DNA of 64,000 nt. It comes from Dichomitus squalens LYAD-421 SS1 (Eukaryota > Basidiomycota > Agaricomycetes > Polyporales > Polyporaceae). A model generated the notes under the pieces. That model was given only the letters and a program-made list of their open reading frames with translations, did not search any database and was not told the DNA's origin. The stretch lies in assembly GCF_000275845.1 (NCBI RefSeq), contig NW_006766887.1, positions 609,304 to 673,303 on the forward strand. Reading direction: 5' to 3'. Positions 1 through 9,668 of the stretch are shown piece after piece; within the stretch, counting starts at the first letter, position 1, and each line of letters starts with the position of its first letter. The translations under genes and the position numbers were made by a program.

Positions 1-388
1 ACCTTGGTGTCTTTCTGGGTGGTGTCCTTGATTCGTAGCAGTAGATCATCAGTGACAGCTCGAATAAATACCCCGTCATTTAAGACAACAACATCCTTGT
101 TGTCATGCTTCCCATCCGCATGGTCGGGGCGGCGGGACAGGGCGTCGGCTTGGGTCAAGGTCTTCCCGGCCCGGTGGTGGATTTTGAAGTGAAACTGGCC
201 AAGGAATGCACTCCATCGGGCCTGGCGTCGGGTCAGCTTCTGCGTGGACCGCCAGTAGGTGAGATTCTTGTGGTCAGAAATGACCTGGAGAATGTGGGGG
301 GATCCTTTGAGGTAGTGTTGCCAGGTCTCAAACGTGCGAACGACTGCTAGGAGCTCCTTGTCGTAGATCTGATAGTTGCGTCCCGCAG
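1..388 (-). pseudogene. Ty3 pol fragment: RNase H, downstream of the solo LTR
   Basis: Read on the minus strand, this stretch resumes the pol frame after the solo LTR. It encodes a segment containing NYQIYDKELLAVV, then SDHKNLTYW and ADALSRR, which are hallmark motifs of the RNase H and connection region in Ty3 elements. No stop is visible to the window edge. Removing the inserted 394-871 segment and one target-site copy joins the codons exactly to the upstream part ending at 872, so the two were one gene. Confidence 0.88.
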
Positions 389-393
389 GTGAG

Positions 394-871
394 TGTTACA
401 AACGCCCTGTGGGGGTGTCTCTTTTTCCTTTCTCCTCGTATCCTCTCTACCATGCATTCCCTCTCCTTACGGCACAACCCGGACACTCGTACCTACCATG
501 GTTCCAACACCATGCTCCATATCCCTATTGTTCTCATCGCTATTGTTCTTTCCGCCATTGTACTACGTGGCCACAACACCACGTGACTCCTTTGTCCCCA
601 TTCACTATTGTTCTCCATCGTTATTGTCTTGTGACTATTGTTCTCCGATTAGTTAGCGACCGTGTACTTTAGTATATAAGGACAGGTCTTGCACTGGGCA
701 CCCCAGTTTGACCTCTTGTACTAATCAAGTGTTCTCACTCCCTAGACCCCTAGTGACCTCGAACCCCCAGAACCCCAGTGAACCAGTGTGCTAAGCTTGT
801 CATCAGTCTGCATCCTCATTGTGCATAACCTGCACACAACCCCTTGAGTGCTGACACGCTTCGCCATAACA
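394..871 (+). mobile_element. solo LTR inserted in the Ty3 RNase H region
   Basis: The 478-bp segment starts TGTTAC and ends ATAACA, giving TGTTA...TAACA terminal inverted repeats. It is flanked by GTGAG (389-393) and GCGAG (872-876), a 5-bp target-site duplication with one C/T difference. A TATA-like box lies at 673-679 on the plus strand, about 280 bp into the element. There is no internal coding region, so it is a solo LTR left by recombination. Its body does not match the LTR at 5465-6418, so it comes from another Ty3 family and inserted after the host element. Confidence 0.88.
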
Positions 872-2672
872 GCGAGAGGGCGTGGGATAGGTACGCTACC
901 GGCATCCAGTCTTAGTTGCTGTTCCGTTGGTGGAGGACGGCCCCAGTGGCAAACATGGAGGCGTCGCATTCAATTTGGAAGGCCCCGGACGGGTCGGCCA
1001 TGCAAAGGATGGGCTTCTGCTGGAACAGGTTGCGAAGCGTGTCGAATGCGACCTGACATTCTGGCGTCCATTGAAAGGGTAGGTCTTTGCGGGTGAGTTG
1101 TGTGAGTGGTCAAGCGATCTTGCTGTAGTCACGGATGAAGCGTTGGTAGAAGTTGCAGAATCCAAGGAAGCTCTGGACTTGTTTGACGGTGGTGGGTACA
1201 GGCCAGGTGCGGATGCCGTCGAGCTTGACCGGGTCCATGCTAAGCGATCCTTCACAAATGATGGTGCCCAGGAACTCGACTTCACCAGCGTCGAACACGC
1301 ACTTCTCGTGTTTGAGGAACAGGTCCATTTCGATGAGACGCTGAACGACCTGCTGTGTTCGATGATGGTAGACGTCCTCCGTCTTGGAGAGTATCAGAAT
1401 GTCGTCCATGTAGATGATGATCCATCCCTCAGCGATCATGTCCTTGAAGCCGTTGTTCATCATCGCTTGGAATGTTGCCGGGGCGTTGCATAACCCAAAG
1501 AACATTACAGTTGGCTCGTAGAGCCCAAGGGGGGTCTTGAAGGCAGCCTTCCACTGATCACCGTCTTTGATGTGGACATTGTTGTACCCAGCATGGACGT
1601 CCAACTTCGTGAAGTACTTGGCCCCTTGCAACTTGTCGATGAGATCGTTGATCAGGGGAAGGGGGTAGACATTCTTGATCGTGCCAGAATTGAGGTAGCG
1701 GTAGTCCTGGACGGGTTGCATGGAGCCATCCTTCTTGTCCACGAAGAAGAACGGGAATGCCATTGGTGAGGTGGATGGGCGGACGTACCCCTTGGCTAGG
1801 TTCTCGTCGATGAACTTCCGAAGTTCCTGCATCTTGAGCGGGGACAGGGGGTACAACTTGCAGTCCCGGAGTTTGAAGTCAGGTCGCAGGTCGATGGGGT
1901 GATCCCAGGCCCGGGGCTTGGGCATTCGTTCGGCTGCCTTCTTCTCAAACACCTGGTGATAGGTTTTGAGGTAGTCGGAAATGGCCACGGGAGCCCTGAC
2001 GTCGGCTGCTTTCGACCCGGCTTCGACAGCCAGTTGGGTTGATACGGTGGTGCGAGCGATGGGGGCGTCTCCAATGATGAGTCGTCGAATGATGGCAGAT
2101 GGGTTCCATTCGGGATGGATGTCTCCGTGAAGGAAAGCGGTAAGGTGTCGACGGGGATTCCCTGAGGGGCGCTGGTGGTATTCCCTAAGTTGCTGTTCCG
2201 CCCGCAGGTATTTGGCGTCAAACCGGACCTTGCCCTGTACCCAATCGATATGGGGGTTATACTGGATTAGCCATGGCATTCCGAGAATGATGTTGTCTCG
2301 GCCGCAGTCCGCGATGAAGAGTTCGGTGGGGAACTCGTGGCTATTGATTCGAAAGTGGCCAACAAACTTCTGGGTGACTGGTCCGGCCGTGTTGGTGGTG
2401 CCATCGACATTGGTGAAACGAAGGGGGGAGGGTAGGGTGATGAGAGGGAGTTTGTGCTTCTTGGTGAAATTCCGGTTAAGGAGAGAAGCACTTGCTCCGC
2501 AATTGATGAACGCATGAGCTCCAACACTTGTAGATTCGTACTCGATGCTGCCCGGGATAAGAATAGATTGACGTCGTCGTTCTGTAGTGGCAACAAACGA
2601 GATACTAATACAGTCAGAGGGCAGTTTTCTGTCGGCGAAGACTGTCCGTTCAAAAACCCTCATCCGAACCAT
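872..2672 (-). pseudogene. Ty3 pol: protease and reverse transcriptase
   Basis: The frame is open from 2672 (and a little upstream, overlapping the end of Gag in another frame) to a TGA at 1110-1112. It then continues in the same frame through a TAA at 912-914 to the solo LTR. The protease keeps an IILGMPWL motif, but its catalytic D-(S/T)-G is NCG. RT motifs are FVDKKDG, FTKLDVHAGYNN, PFGL-like FFGLCNAPATFQ and the active site IIYMDDILIL, followed by FLGFCNFYQRFI. The start is set by frame, not by a confirmed initiator: pol was probably made by frameshift or reinitiation from gag. Both stops are explicable as C-to-T changes. Confidence 0.9.
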
Positions 2673-5450
2673 CTACGTCGACCTGACTGATCGTTTTGTC
2701 AGGTGTGTCTTCGCCATTGTCTTCGTCGTCGGCGACCTCACCATCCTCTAGTTCATCGACCTTGCGCACCTTCCGCCTCTTCTGTCCAGGCTGTCATCCC
2801 TTGGCACGATTGTCCACCTTCTTCTTAAGGCAGTTGTGTGCGATGTGACCAGTCTTGTGACAGTAGAAGCATTGCTTCTTCTCTCTGTCCTCCTTCATGG
2901 CTGGAGCGTCGACTCGTCGTATGGAGTTGGTACGAGCGGATTGTCCCTTCGAGCCTTGGCCCTGTCGGTCGTTGCGAGAGCGTCCCTCGAGTTGGCGCAG
3001 GTGTCGTTCTTCGTAGTTGGAGTGTTCGATCTCCAATACCCGTGCTGCCCACTCGTTAATGGTGGTGGGGATGGGGTACGTGAGGCGAACCCGTCATCGC
3101 ATGCTTTCTGGGAGACGCTCTTTGTAGAAGGACAGCTGAGCACTGTCTTCGAGTATACCGGCGAGGGCGCAGAGGCGGAAGAACTCCGCATTGAAGGTGT
3201 ATGGCGCGGCAGGTCAATAGTCGAGGTGGTACAGCGTGGAGGCGGCTGTAGTGGCTGCCTCGATGGGCTGGAAGGTCTGTTGTAAGACAGTCTCGAACAC
3301 GTTCCAGGTGTTCCAGCCGTTTCGTTGTGCCTGAACGATGTATCTGTCCTTCTAGGCGATCACCTTCGGTCCGTCCATGAACGTTAGGGCGGTGACGATC
3401 CGGCTCTGGTCGGTGGCATAGTTGGCTGGACGTGCTTCAAAGAACAGGAAGAGTTCATTGAGGAAGGTGCATAGATTGTCGCGGTCTCCGTCAAAAACAT
3501 TGGGTGCGCGGACTTTGGTTCATCCGGCAGTGACGCCTGGTGCGCCGAGAGGAGCCACAGGTGGTGGTCCGCCGGGGCCTTGGGGAGGTCCGCCACCCGG
3601 AGGGGGTCCGCCGCCGTGGGGAGGTCCACCGCCTTGAGGTGGTCCGCCACCTTGCGGAGGTCCGCCGCCCTGCGGAGGTTCGACAGGTCCTTGAGGCAGA
3701 CCAGCGGGTGTAGGTGGGCGACCAGGCGGTGCAGCAGTAGTAGGTGGCATCACGGGTTGTGCTGTCGGAGTCCCACCGCTGGCGTAGCGAGTGGTTTGGC
3801 CGGGTTGGGCCCCTGTTGCCTGGCGTAGCGAGGAGATGCTGTCTTGGGGGGTGAACAAGTTTCCGAGCTGAAAACTGGGGAGGCTAGAACGGGGTGGTAC
3901 GTCTGGGACGCCCGGCTCGTTCGTTGCACGGGACGAGAAGCTCTGGGTCCGAGCTTGTTCTTGCTGGGTTGCAGACATAGTGGTGTCTATGAGTTCTGTT
4001 GTCGTGTCTGCGTCGCTGCCTGGTTCGTCCGGGTGTCCCTGGAGAAGATCGTGAAGGGCGGTGGAGATTTTGTTGTTGTATCGAGGAGCGGAGTTGTCTT
4101 CCGACAAAGGTGTATCCTCGGTGGGCTCATTTGCTACGTCTGGTAGGGAACTGGTTCGGTGGGTAGCAGGGCTACGTGGAGGGGAGGGGGCTGTTGTTCG
4201 ATTGAGGGCCCAAGTCGTTCGGATCAAGGCTTCCTGCCTTTTCTGTGGCGCGTTTCCGGCGGTGATGTTGGGGCTGCTCTGTTCGTTGTATTGGTTGGGG
4301 CACAGGTGGTTGTTGCAATTGCGCTTGTTCTGTCCTTCTCTATTGAAGCTGATGTCGCGTTGATTCTCTGGGTCATATCGGTGAATGCGTTGGGTGCAAT
4401 CGGTCCATTGCATATTCATGCGGAGGAGTACCTAGTCCAGGTGGAAGTTGCGTAGAGTCGCCGAATAGTCGGAATCGGAACTAGTGTCAGGGGACTTGTA
4501 TCTGTTTTGAATGATGCAATGGTGAGATTTGTATAGTTCCCTGGCCCCAACGAGTAGATGTAGGCATCGGCAGTGTTCAGCGAAGTCTGGGTCCAAAAGA
4601 CTCTGAATGTTACGAAGAATCTCGGCCTGTTCGCGAATCCGAGCAGTAAAGTAACTGGATCCGTGGCGCTCTTCTGAGTCGTGGCTAACGGGGATGGGGG
4701 GAAGGGGTGGGCTGACGAGCCGTTGGAGGTTGTGAAGGGTGTTGAGGACCAGCTGAACTTGTTCGATGAGAACCTGGATGTGTGCTTGCTCAGAGATCGG
4801 GGTGAGGGTTGGGTGGTGGTTGGTGATGTCGTGCAACGCGCTCGCATTGTCCCGAATTCTCGTAAGGAGGGAGAGGATGTCTAGTGGTTCGGGGCTTGGG
4901 GGGTTGCCTGCCAATGATTCTTGCTCGATGTTGACGAGCGATGGTAGTTTGTCGTCCGCGTCGTACCCGTCGTCACGGAGTACCCAATGCTCGAGTTCGT
5001 CAAGGATAGTAAACTCGAGGCTTGCCTGGCTTGGTGCCCAAGAGCCGATGCTTAGGCGATATTCGTTCCAAACGGGGCTGTGAAGGACGGCTCGTGCGTG
5101 AGTCCTTCCGATTCGGTCAAGTGTCCGTTGACGGATGAGTTCAATAGCTGCCTGTCTCTGAGGCATTGGTGCTACTGGTCGATCAAGGAGTAATCCTTCC
5201 TGGTAGGTCGTACGTCTGTATGCTTCCTCGAGCTGCCGAATGGAACGTTCGGTGTCCGCTGGTGTGGCTTGGCGTCGTACTAGGTTGTACGCTCGATGTT
5301 CCTCGGGGGTGCGGTTGTGGTTGTAGACGACTACCTCATCGTCCAAGTAATTGACCGTAGTATGGTCACGGCCATGCGTTCGTCGAAGTCGGTCTGCAAG
5401 TTGACGAATAGAGTGCGCCACAGGGAGTCCTATCCAGGGCGTGGTGGAAG
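2650..5450 (-). pseudogene. Ty3 gag with proline/glycine repeats and CCHC knuckle
   Basis: A single reading frame runs from about 5450 to a stop at 2650-2652 if in-frame stops at 4432-4434, 3520-3522, 3352-3354, 3214-3216, 3094-3096 and 2794-2796 are read through. The N-terminal third is helical and charged. The middle carries a GGGPPQ-type repeat (about 3555-3670). Next is a retrotransposon Gag core (NVFDGDRDNLCTFLNEL and WAARVLEIE). Near the end is a zinc knuckle CFYCHKTGHIAHNC. No in-frame ATG is evident near the start: codon 5421 is GTG. All six stops are one C-to-T step from CAG or CGA. Confidence 0.85.
3555..3670 (-). repeat. coding minisatellite, GGGPPQ units in gag
   Basis: Imperfect 18-bp units encode successive GGGPPQ, GGGPPH and GGGPPP blocks in Gag. 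The units differ mainly at the last codon, as expected of replication-slippage repeats. Confidence 0.8.
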
Positions 5451-5452
5451 AA

Positions 5453-5464
5453 ATTCTGTTCTAA
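5453..5464 (-). other. primer-binding region, apparently self-priming
   Basis: The bases immediately inside the LTR read TTAGAACAGAAT on the minus strand. They do not begin with the TGG expected of a tRNA-primed site. The core AGAACAGAA (5462-5454) is the exact complement of TTCTGTTCT (5613-5605) in the same LTR just downstream of the TATA box. Confidence 0.6.
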
Positions 5465-5643
5465 TGTTACGCTGAAGTACCAACACAAGTCTATCCAGCC
5501 TTATCACGCAGACTTATCCAAGTACACGGTGTAGCACACAGGGAGAGAGTATCGCACAAGTCTCTTGATTGAGGGATATAGGGATACAGGAGGTAACGAA
5601 GAGGAGAACAGAAGTGGGGAGCCTCTACCGACTACAGGCCTCC

Positions 5644-5650
5644 TTATATA
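5644..5650 (-). promoter_or_regulatory. TATA box of the Ty3 LTR
   Basis: TATATAA on the minus strand inside the LTR. The self-complementary segment proposed as the RNA 5' end begins 37 bases downstream, a plausible TATA-to-start spacing. Confidence 0.6.
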
Positions 5651-5763
5651 CTATGGGGTACTGACCGTATTAGGAAGGGGAAGGGAACCGACCAAAGTGG
5701 GGAGGTATGAGGAGACTGTAAAGAAACACGTCTGGTCGAGGCTGGGCCCGGTATAGTACACGA

Positions 5764-5960
5764 CCTAGGTCAGGGTCCTGTGATATAACCGAAAGGGGAT
5801 AGAGGCGGGACAGGGTTCTGAGTCTGGGTCAGGGTCGGGTAATGTAACCAAAAAGGGAAGGGGGCGTGACAAGGGTCGGGGTCTGGGTCAGGGTAAAGTA
5901 ATGTAACCAAAAAGGGAAAGGGTCAGGGTCGGACTCAGGGTCCGGTCATATAGATGAAAG
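5764..5960. repeat. tandem repeat of about 59 bp within the Ty3 LTR
   Basis: Units begin near 5764, 5822 and 5881, followed by a partial one. Each contains a GTCAGGGT core, then a TAATGTAACC-like segment and an AAAGGGAA run. The last full pair is the most alike. Confidence 0.75.
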
Positions 5961-6418
5961 GGGAAACATTAAGGGAGAGGGCCGGGACTAGGAACGCAGT
6001 CGTCAGGGGGCGGAATGGGGGATGGTAGTGTACAGGCGGACGACAGGGGAACAGGAGGGTAAGCATAGGTCACCGGGAACAGGAAGGGGGTTGGAGTGTA
6101 CACGAGGGCGATGAGAAGGAGTAGTCCAATAGCGAAAAGATAGGGGGTGGAGCGTACCAACGGTAACACTTGAAGTGACGACAGATAAACTCCGGTAGGT
6201 CCGAGTCGGATGGGAGGATAGTGGGAGGGGATGATAAACCTTCCAAAAAACTCCTGGGAGAAGAGATCTGGTCCGCAAGTGGTTGAGACACTTCACGGAG
6301 GGGATGGGTAAGAGACTTGATCTAATGTCACAGCCAACGAGCTGTGCCACCAGATAAACAAAGACAAAGCTTACTGGTGAAGGGGTTGGTGCTGAAAGCG
6401 AAGCAACCACAAGTAACA

Positions 6419-7160
6419 CAGCAAGGAATGATGCAAAGATGTGAATTTCCTAAACTAGAAGGGGCAGAAGAAGGTAGGGCTGCTAGCTACCTACAGAGGA
6501 GATGGGGGATCGACAAGAAGATCAAGTCTGAGGTTCCCTGCCTCAGACTCCCTACTATATATACTAATACAATGGTGCACAGACCAGGTACCTATTGACC
6601 ATTGTTTGGTCAGAGTTCTCGACCTCATGTCCTACCCCCTGATCTGCCTCATGGTGACCTTACAACTAATACCTGAGTTGTGCCGAGTCCGGACCCCTTC
6701 CAATGAGTAAGCACTCCTGCTGTCACATCAGTCACCTGCCGATAAGTGAGGATGGGCGCTCCTGACCGTCATGAGGTCTGGGGTTCAATTCTGGCCCCTT
6801 CACTTTCCGATACGAGTTGTCCACAGTCAAGGTGAGCGTCTGTCCTAGTACACATGACCTCCAGGTCACGTGGCACGAGAAAACTGTGACAGACACTGTA
6901 GATATGTTCCCACACCAGCATGCTCTGCTCCCGTGATCATCATGCTCTTGCCTTTTCCACCCCACCCTTTGTTCCCCCTTTGTCATGTTTCCTGCCTCGC
7001 TCTTGCGCCTTTGTCTTGGGTTGCAAGCAGCCCCTCTAGTATATAAGGACCCCCTTAAGCGCTCCTTAGTCCCCATCTCGACCTCTTGGTCATTCAAACT
7101 AGGTGAGTGACCATAGTGTTGTACCTCCCCTCAAGTGCTAATATATAACTTGATCATTGA
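6419..7160 (+). repeat. LTR-like debris beside the Ty3 element
   Basis: No coding region is supported. A TATATAAGGAC box at 7040-7050 and a downstream GACCTCTTG resemble the arrangement in the solo LTR at 394-871, suggesting a decayed LTR of a related family. Possible ends (TGTGACAG at 6886, TGTCACA at 6719) do not pair convincingly, so limits are uncertain. Confidence 0.35.
6733..6800 (+). ncRNA. tRNA-like / Pol III B-box remnant
   Basis: The stretch contains CTGACCGTCATGAGG, resembling an Asp-type anticodon arm (GTC), and GGTTCAATTCT, close to the Pol III B box, at natural spacing. The anticodon stem has a mismatch and the T stem does not pair, so it cannot be a working tRNA. A decayed tRNA gene or a tRNA-derived SINE head are both possible. 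Confidence 0.3.
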
Positions 7161-7689
7161 GACTAGTCTGTTGCTGTCTGCGTGAAGGCTAGCTTTTGTA
7201 GGTCTTGTGCCCTCATGCCGACCTCCGCTCTGCCCTCATCGAGTTTCTTGCTATATTTATCCCTCTCTACCTCTCTCTTTCCTTTCAGCTCCTTGCCGCT
7301 CGCCTACGGGGTTGTTGCCGAACATCGACCCGAGTCTATGCGCCAAGTCGCCACAACAACATCTGCCATCCAGTCAACAGCACTGTCCGAGGGAGCTGGA
7401 AGGGCAGACGCAAATTAAGTTCAGTACCATGCCCTGCCCTGCGCGCCATATTCCTGAGCCAGAATATGCAAGAATGAGGTGTCCATACATTGCGCAGTCA
7501 ATGAGATATTGCCGTCCAAAGATCCTATGGGGGGCGCTTAGGAGGGGGAAAACGGGCAAATACACGAGACGCGACGCGGCGCTCTCACGACAAGCGCGCT
7601 GAAACCAGCTGTACCAGATATCTATCCCTCGTAGGGATCAGACAACACCTGCTGTATATCACAAATCCATAAGAGATGGCAAAAACAAA
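7161..7689. other. intergenic, nothing recognised
   Basis: Short overlapping open frames occur, but none has a domain, codon pattern or splice structure that I can support. The right part is probably the 3' UTR of the minus-strand gene ending at 7690. Confidence 0.5.
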
Positions 7690-9173
7690 CTAAGCTGTCG
7701 ACGCTACAGGAATGTCCTGACCATGGTCCAATGATGTTATTTCCACTTCATCGCCTCCAGATGTTATTGGCTTCCCATCAAGCTTTCCCACACTGGTTCT
7801 CGGCACTTCCGATACGGGACTTACCGGCCCCGTGGAATCGGCCATCGAGGAGGTATCTGAGCCGTTAAACATGGGCTCCTGGTGGAGAGGGTCATAGGAA
7901 GGCCGAGGCGAAGCGTTCGAAGGAATGCTTGTCTTCGCGTTGAAGAGCCCGCCGAACTTCCGAGGGATAGCCTGACTGTGGCTCGAGACTGCCGATCCCG
8001 GCTCAGGAGCTTGCATGGAGATGGGAGTGAGAGCAGGCGTGGCGGATTTGGGAGAATCCGCATCCGAGGTAGTCCACAACCTGAAACCCCACCTCGAAGC
8101 TGTGCTTCCCTGCTTCGAATGTGAGGGAGTCGTAGGAGCTGCGGCAGGGCTACCCGTCCTCAAGGCAGACGCCACGCCGACGTTGTTCTCCGATATGAAG
8201 GTACGCAAGGCGCGGACGCATTGCTCGGAGGCTTCGCGAGCCTCTTGAGACTCGATGAGGTCGCGTTTCGTGTCATCCAGCTGCCGCTGCATGGTTCGAA
8301 GCTGTGTACGGAGCTCCACGACGTCGGTGTCGGTCGACGGAGGTTCGGGTGGCGTTGCAGCGCCCCGCCCAAAGAGCAGTGACATGCGCCGGTTGTTGCC
8401 AGGGCGGTCAGTGGGGTTGGACTCCGGAACCTCCGGTATGTATTGAGACATAGGTGACGGTGGGGGCCACGTCGAGGGTTCTCCGTTGGGTGGGCCGGTC
8501 AGCAGGAATGCTGAGTCGGAGACTGAGGAGATGCGGCGGTGATTGTAGCCCCCGCGCCCAGCAGGAGATCCGGTCAACGGCGCGAAGGACGCACGTTTAG
8601 ACGAAGGGGGGCCACTGAGGGAGGTCTGCGTGGGAGGTGGCCTTGATAAGTCGAGGGTCAGATTAGAAGCCACGCTCATCCGCTTCTCGGTCTGAAGGCG
8701 CATCAAAGCGCGTCTGCCCCCCAAACGTCGCAGATCAGAAGACGGGAATGGTACCAATGATGTTCCTCAACGTACCTGCTCTCCTCGACCTTACCCCTCA
8801 GCATCACAATTGTCTCTTTGCTCTCCCTCAACTGGTCTGCGACGACCTCGAGTTCGTTCTCCATTCGGATACACTTGTCTGTGACGTGCTCCAGGGTCTC
8901 CCGCATGCCTTCTTCTCTTGTTTGCGCCTCAGTCACCTTCTCAGCAAGGGTATCGCGTTCCTTCGTGATCTCAGCCAAGGACAGACGAAGTTGGGTAACA
9001 ATGTTGGCAAGGACGTTGGTATCGAGTGACTGTGGCCGCGGCGGATTTGGCGAGTTGGGAAGGGACTCGGCCTCGAGCTGTCGCTCGAGCTCGAGACTCA
9101 AGTCTATTGACATTGGGCGAGTGGTGTCCGAGTTGAGGATGATCTGGGGTTCATCAGAGGGAAGATTGGCCAT
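7690..9173 (-). CDS. coiled-coil protein, function unknown
   Basis: Two exons, 8776-9173 and 7690-8713, are joined across a 62-nt GT-AG intron (8714-8775) and give 473 residues from ATG 9173. Residues about 50-130 form a heptad-rich helix (LANIVTQLRLSLAEI onward). A second coiled-coil segment near the middle (VVELRTQLRTMQRQLDD) is followed by a long Ser/Pro/Thr-rich, low-complexity tail. No catalytic or binding domain is visible. The general layout (helical front, disordered tail) would suit a scaffold or exchange-factor-like protein, but that is only a guess. The next gene on the same strand ends 495 bp upstream. Confidence 0.82.
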
Positions 9174-9668
9174 AGTGGTAAGGGAGAGGAAGACCGAACA
9201 ATAGTCGTGAGTGGTCGTAACGTTATGAGAACTGAATAGGAATGGAGAACTGTGCGTCGGGACACAGGCCGGACCCGCGAGGCTGTGAGACGGACAGGAA
9301 AGCGTGCCGAGGCGCAGCGACGACGAGTTGGTAACCGACGGGATTGATCTGTGTTAGTTGCAGATCATGAGCGGTGGTTGCAAAGTGCCACGCCGCCATC
9401 CTCGCTCCACCGCGTGGCGGTCACCATCAATGCGGCTGTTGAATATCAACGTCAGCTCTGTCCCCGACCTTCCACATTGTTGGCTATAACGATGACTAGC
9501 TCATATATATGTACAATGAAACAGACAGCAAAACAATCCCATGTAGTCTAGTGCATACATATCCTACCTCCTCATCCACTGCCTTCTCCGCCCCCACATC
9601 TGTCGTCGTAACGTACACTAAATCCTTTCTTTGTTTCCATCCATAATGATTCCAATCAACCACTGATC
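9174..9668. other. intergenic between two minus-strand genes
   Basis: About 495 bp. It should hold the promoter of the coiled-coil gene and the 3' UTR of the Cue2-like gene. No further element is recognised. Confidence 0.5.

Larger units (their letters stand above)
1..6418 (-). mobile_element. Ty3-type LTR retrotransposon, degenerate, cut by the window edge
   Basis: On the minus strand the order is LTR (5465-6418), primer-binding region, Gag with a CCHC knuckle, protease, reverse transcriptase and part of RNase H. The rest of RNase H, the integrase and the second LTR lie beyond base 1. Protease before RT and RNase H, with a YMDD active site, fits Ty3/Gypsy (Metaviridae). The primer-binding region looks self-priming as in the Tf1/sushi group, so I favour that branch. 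The coding regions carry at least eight in-frame stops and a solo LTR insertion, so the copy is dead. Flank duplication cannot be checked because the left end is missing. Confidence 0.93.
5465..6418 (-). mobile_element. 5' LTR of the Ty3 element
   Basis: On the minus strand it begins TGTTAC (6418-6413) and ends GTAACA (5470-5465), a perfect 6-bp inverted terminal repeat; length 954 bp. The inner edge lies directly next to the primer-binding region at 5453-5464. A TATATAA box lies at 5644-5650. It contains about three and a half copies of a roughly 59-bp tandem repeat (5764-5960). The outer edge is less certain because the flanking duplication cannot be compared with the missing far end. Confidence 0.72.

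Noticed and set aside
3422..3637. A CRISPR-like or satellite array suggested by the regular GGTCCGCC units
   Set aside because: The units are contiguous 18-bp coding repeats in gag without spacers.
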